Source: Prochlorococcus sp. AG-418-C09 (GTDB taxonomy: Bacteria > Cyanobacteriota > Cyanobacteriia > PCC-6307 > Cyanobiaceae). Taken from it: 39,081 nt of DNA. Made by a program: the position numbers and the translations under genes. Where the stretch lies: positions 1-39,081 of the forward strand of contig QCLS01000011.1 in NCBI GenBank assembly GCA_003214355.1. The letters run 5' to 3'. Positions 37,702 through 39,081 of the stretch are shown one piece after another; position 1 is the first letter of the stretch, and every line of letters begins with the position of its first letter. The notes beneath the pieces were generated by a model that saw only the letters and a program-made list of their open reading frames with translations, ran no database searches and had not been told where the DNA came from.

Positions 37702-39081
37702 TTAGAAGTTGGCTCCGGCAAGCTCTTGAGGGGTTTCTTCCGATGAAATTTTTACGCTAACTTTTTTATTTTCGTCTATGTCTACAAGTGCTACATCTCC
37801 ACTTTTGATGCGACCTGATAGAAATTCCTCAGCAAGACTGTCTTCCAGAAGTCTCATTACTGCTCTTCTTAAGGGTCTTGCCCCATATGAAGGGTTATAT
37901 CCTTCTTCAACCAATCTTTCTTTAAAAGCATCAGTTACATTAAGTTTAATACCCTTCTCACTAATTCTAGAGAAAACCTCTCTTAACATTATTTCTGCGA
38001 TATCTTTGACTTCGTTTTTACTGAGTTGTCTAAATACAATTATCTCATCTAGCCTATTAAGAAATTCAGGTCTGAAATATTGTTTAAGCTCTTCATTAAC
38101 AAGAGATTTAATTCTATTGTATTGGCTGTCTTCAACTGAATCTCCAGAGAATTCGAAACCTAAGCCGCCGCCACCTTTCTCGATAACTTTAGATCCAATA
38201 TTAGAGGTCATTATAAGTAAAGTATTCTTAAAATCAACGGTTCTACCCTTTGAGTCTGTTAATCTTCCTTCCTCTAAAAGTTGTAGTAAGAGGTTAAAGA
38301 CGTCTGGATGAGCTTTTTCAACTTCATCAAAGAGAACAACCGTATATGGCCTTCTTCTTACTGCCTCAGTTAACTGACCACCTTCGTTAAATCCTACATA
38401 TCCAGGAGGAGACCCTATTAATTTGCTTACAGTATGTCTTTCCATGAATTCAGACATATCGAGTCTGATCATTGCTTCTTCACTTCCAAAGAAATATGAA
38501 GCCAATGCTTTAGTTAATTCCGTTTTGCCTACTCCGGTTGGTCCAGAGAAAATAAAACTAGCTATTGGTCTATTTGGATTCTTTAATCCTACCCGAGCTC
38601 TTCTAATGGCTCTTGAAACAGCTTTTACGGCCTCATCCTGACCAATAAGTCTTTTATGAAGAGTATCTTCCATGTTTAGTAATTTAACTGATTCTGTTTC
38701 AGTTAATTTTTGTACTGGCACGCCAGTCCAGGAAGCAACAATATGAGCTACATCTTCTTCACAAACGATAGGATTTTGGGAAATATTAGGCTTATCAGTA
38801 ACATTAATATCATCTTGGTTCTTGTCTTGGTTATCGTCTTTCTTGCTTTCAAGAAGTTTCTTTATTTGCGATGATAATTCAATCTCTTTTTCTCTTAATT
38901 GTCCTGCTTGGTCAAAATCCTGATCTCTTACTGATTCTTCTTTTTTCTTTTGCACCTCTCTTAATTCCTTATCAATTTGCTTAGCCTCAGGTGGTAATTT
39001 TGAATTAATTAATCTTACTCTGCTTCCAGCTTCATCAATAAGATCTATCGCTTTATCTGGAAGGAATCTGTCAGAAATATA
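37702..39081 (-). CDS. clpC: ATP-dependent Clp protease ATPase ClpC, 5' part beyond window
   Basis: The C-terminal 459 residues of the HSP100 chaperone that unfolds substrates for ClpP. The frame is open to the right edge. Visible parts are the end of the first AAA+ module ([19 protein letters not shown]), the UVR/middle region ([19 protein letters not shown]) that marks ClpC rather than ClpB, and the second AAA+ module. That module has Walker [14 protein letters not shown], Walker [13 protein letters not shown], a sensor region in [10 protein letters not shown] and the C-terminal domain ([14 protein letters not shown]). The protein ends ELAGANF. It heads the operon with the GldA-like, hydrolase and DUF2993 genes. 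Confidence 0.96.
   Translation of the reverse strand, partial: YISDRFLPDKAIDLIDEAGSRVRLINSKLPPEAKQIDKELREVQKKKEESVRDQDFDQAGQLREKEIELSSQIKKLLESKKDDNQDKNQDDINVTDKPNISQNPIVCEEDVAHIVASWTGVPVQKLTETESVKLLNMEDTLHKRLIGQDEAVKAVSRAIRRARVGLKNPNRPIASFIFSGPTGVGKTELTKALASYFFGSEEAMIRLDMSEFMERHTVSKLIGSPPGYVGFNEGGQLTEAVRRRPYTVVLFDEVEKAHPDVFNLLLQLLEEGRLTDSKGRTVDFKNTLLIMTSNIGSKVIEKGGGGLGFEFSGDSVEDSQYNRIKSLVNEELKQYFRPEFLNRLDEIIVFRQLSKNEVKDIAEIMLREVFSRISEKGIKLNVTDAFKERLVEEGYNPSYGARPLRRAVMRLLEDSLAEEFLSGRIKSGDVALVDIDENKKVSVKISSEETPQELAGANF

Noticed and set aside
37778-38311. 177-codon plus-strand open frame opposite clpC
   Set aside because: It is the mirror of the strongly conserved ClpC second AAA+ module, and its translation is Ser/Leu-rich with no family resemblance.

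Overview
The window looks like a core-genome segment of a marine picocyanobacterium, most likely Prochlorococcus. Base composition is AT-rich (roughly one third G+C by eye). Genes are densely packed with short or overlapping junctions. Chlorophyll (chlI), cytochrome b6f (petG), ferredoxin-NADP reductase (petH), carotenoid (crtL, crtE) and clock-output (sasA) genes occur together. The ferredoxin-NADP reductase lacks the phycobilisome-linker-like domain of phycobilisome-bearing cyanobacteria. The small RNA Yfr1 lies between guaB and trxA, its known cyanobacterial location. I cannot assign a clade.

Layout. Bases 1-5490 are mostly minus-strand: sufE (cut by the left edge), 5-formyl-THF cyclo-ligase, ruvC, chlI, a SPOUT RNA methyltransferase, a cytochrome cM-like protein, the tiny plus-strand petG, rsmD, hisH and trxA. 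Then come Yfr1 and a GuaB3-type IMP dehydrogenase, divergent from gyrA and lycopene cyclase. A GH57 branching enzyme diverges from leuA. A membrane protein, a PgpH-like HD phosphohydrolase, folD, crtE and a DUF212 protein follow. Bases 18659-24176 hold cobB, opcA, zwf and petH. Bases 24355-28338 hold an SRPBCC protein, tRNA-Glu, sasA, a possible bilin-lyase-fold protein, a secreted protein and prs. The right third holds malQ, a reduced RodZ-like/RsuA-like pair, an ABC1 kinase, a PLP decarboxylase with cdsA, and a minus-strand operon running from clpC (cut by the right edge) through a GldA-like dehydrogenase and an alpha/beta hydrolase to a DUF2993 protein.

The genes link photosynthetic electron transport and pigment synthesis with night-time carbon use (branching enzyme, malQ, zwf/opcA) and nucleotide, amino-acid, folate and cobalamin synthesis. 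I see no insertion sequences, phage genes, CRISPR arrays or integrated islands.

No clearly new multi-gene system is visible. The points most worth checking are an RsuA-type protein that appears to have lost its whole catalytic core, a membrane-anchored PetH, a PgpH-like protein without its extracytoplasmic domain, a 23-bp tandem repeat growing out of the petH stop codon, and face-to-face cytM/petG promoters in a 55-bp gap.
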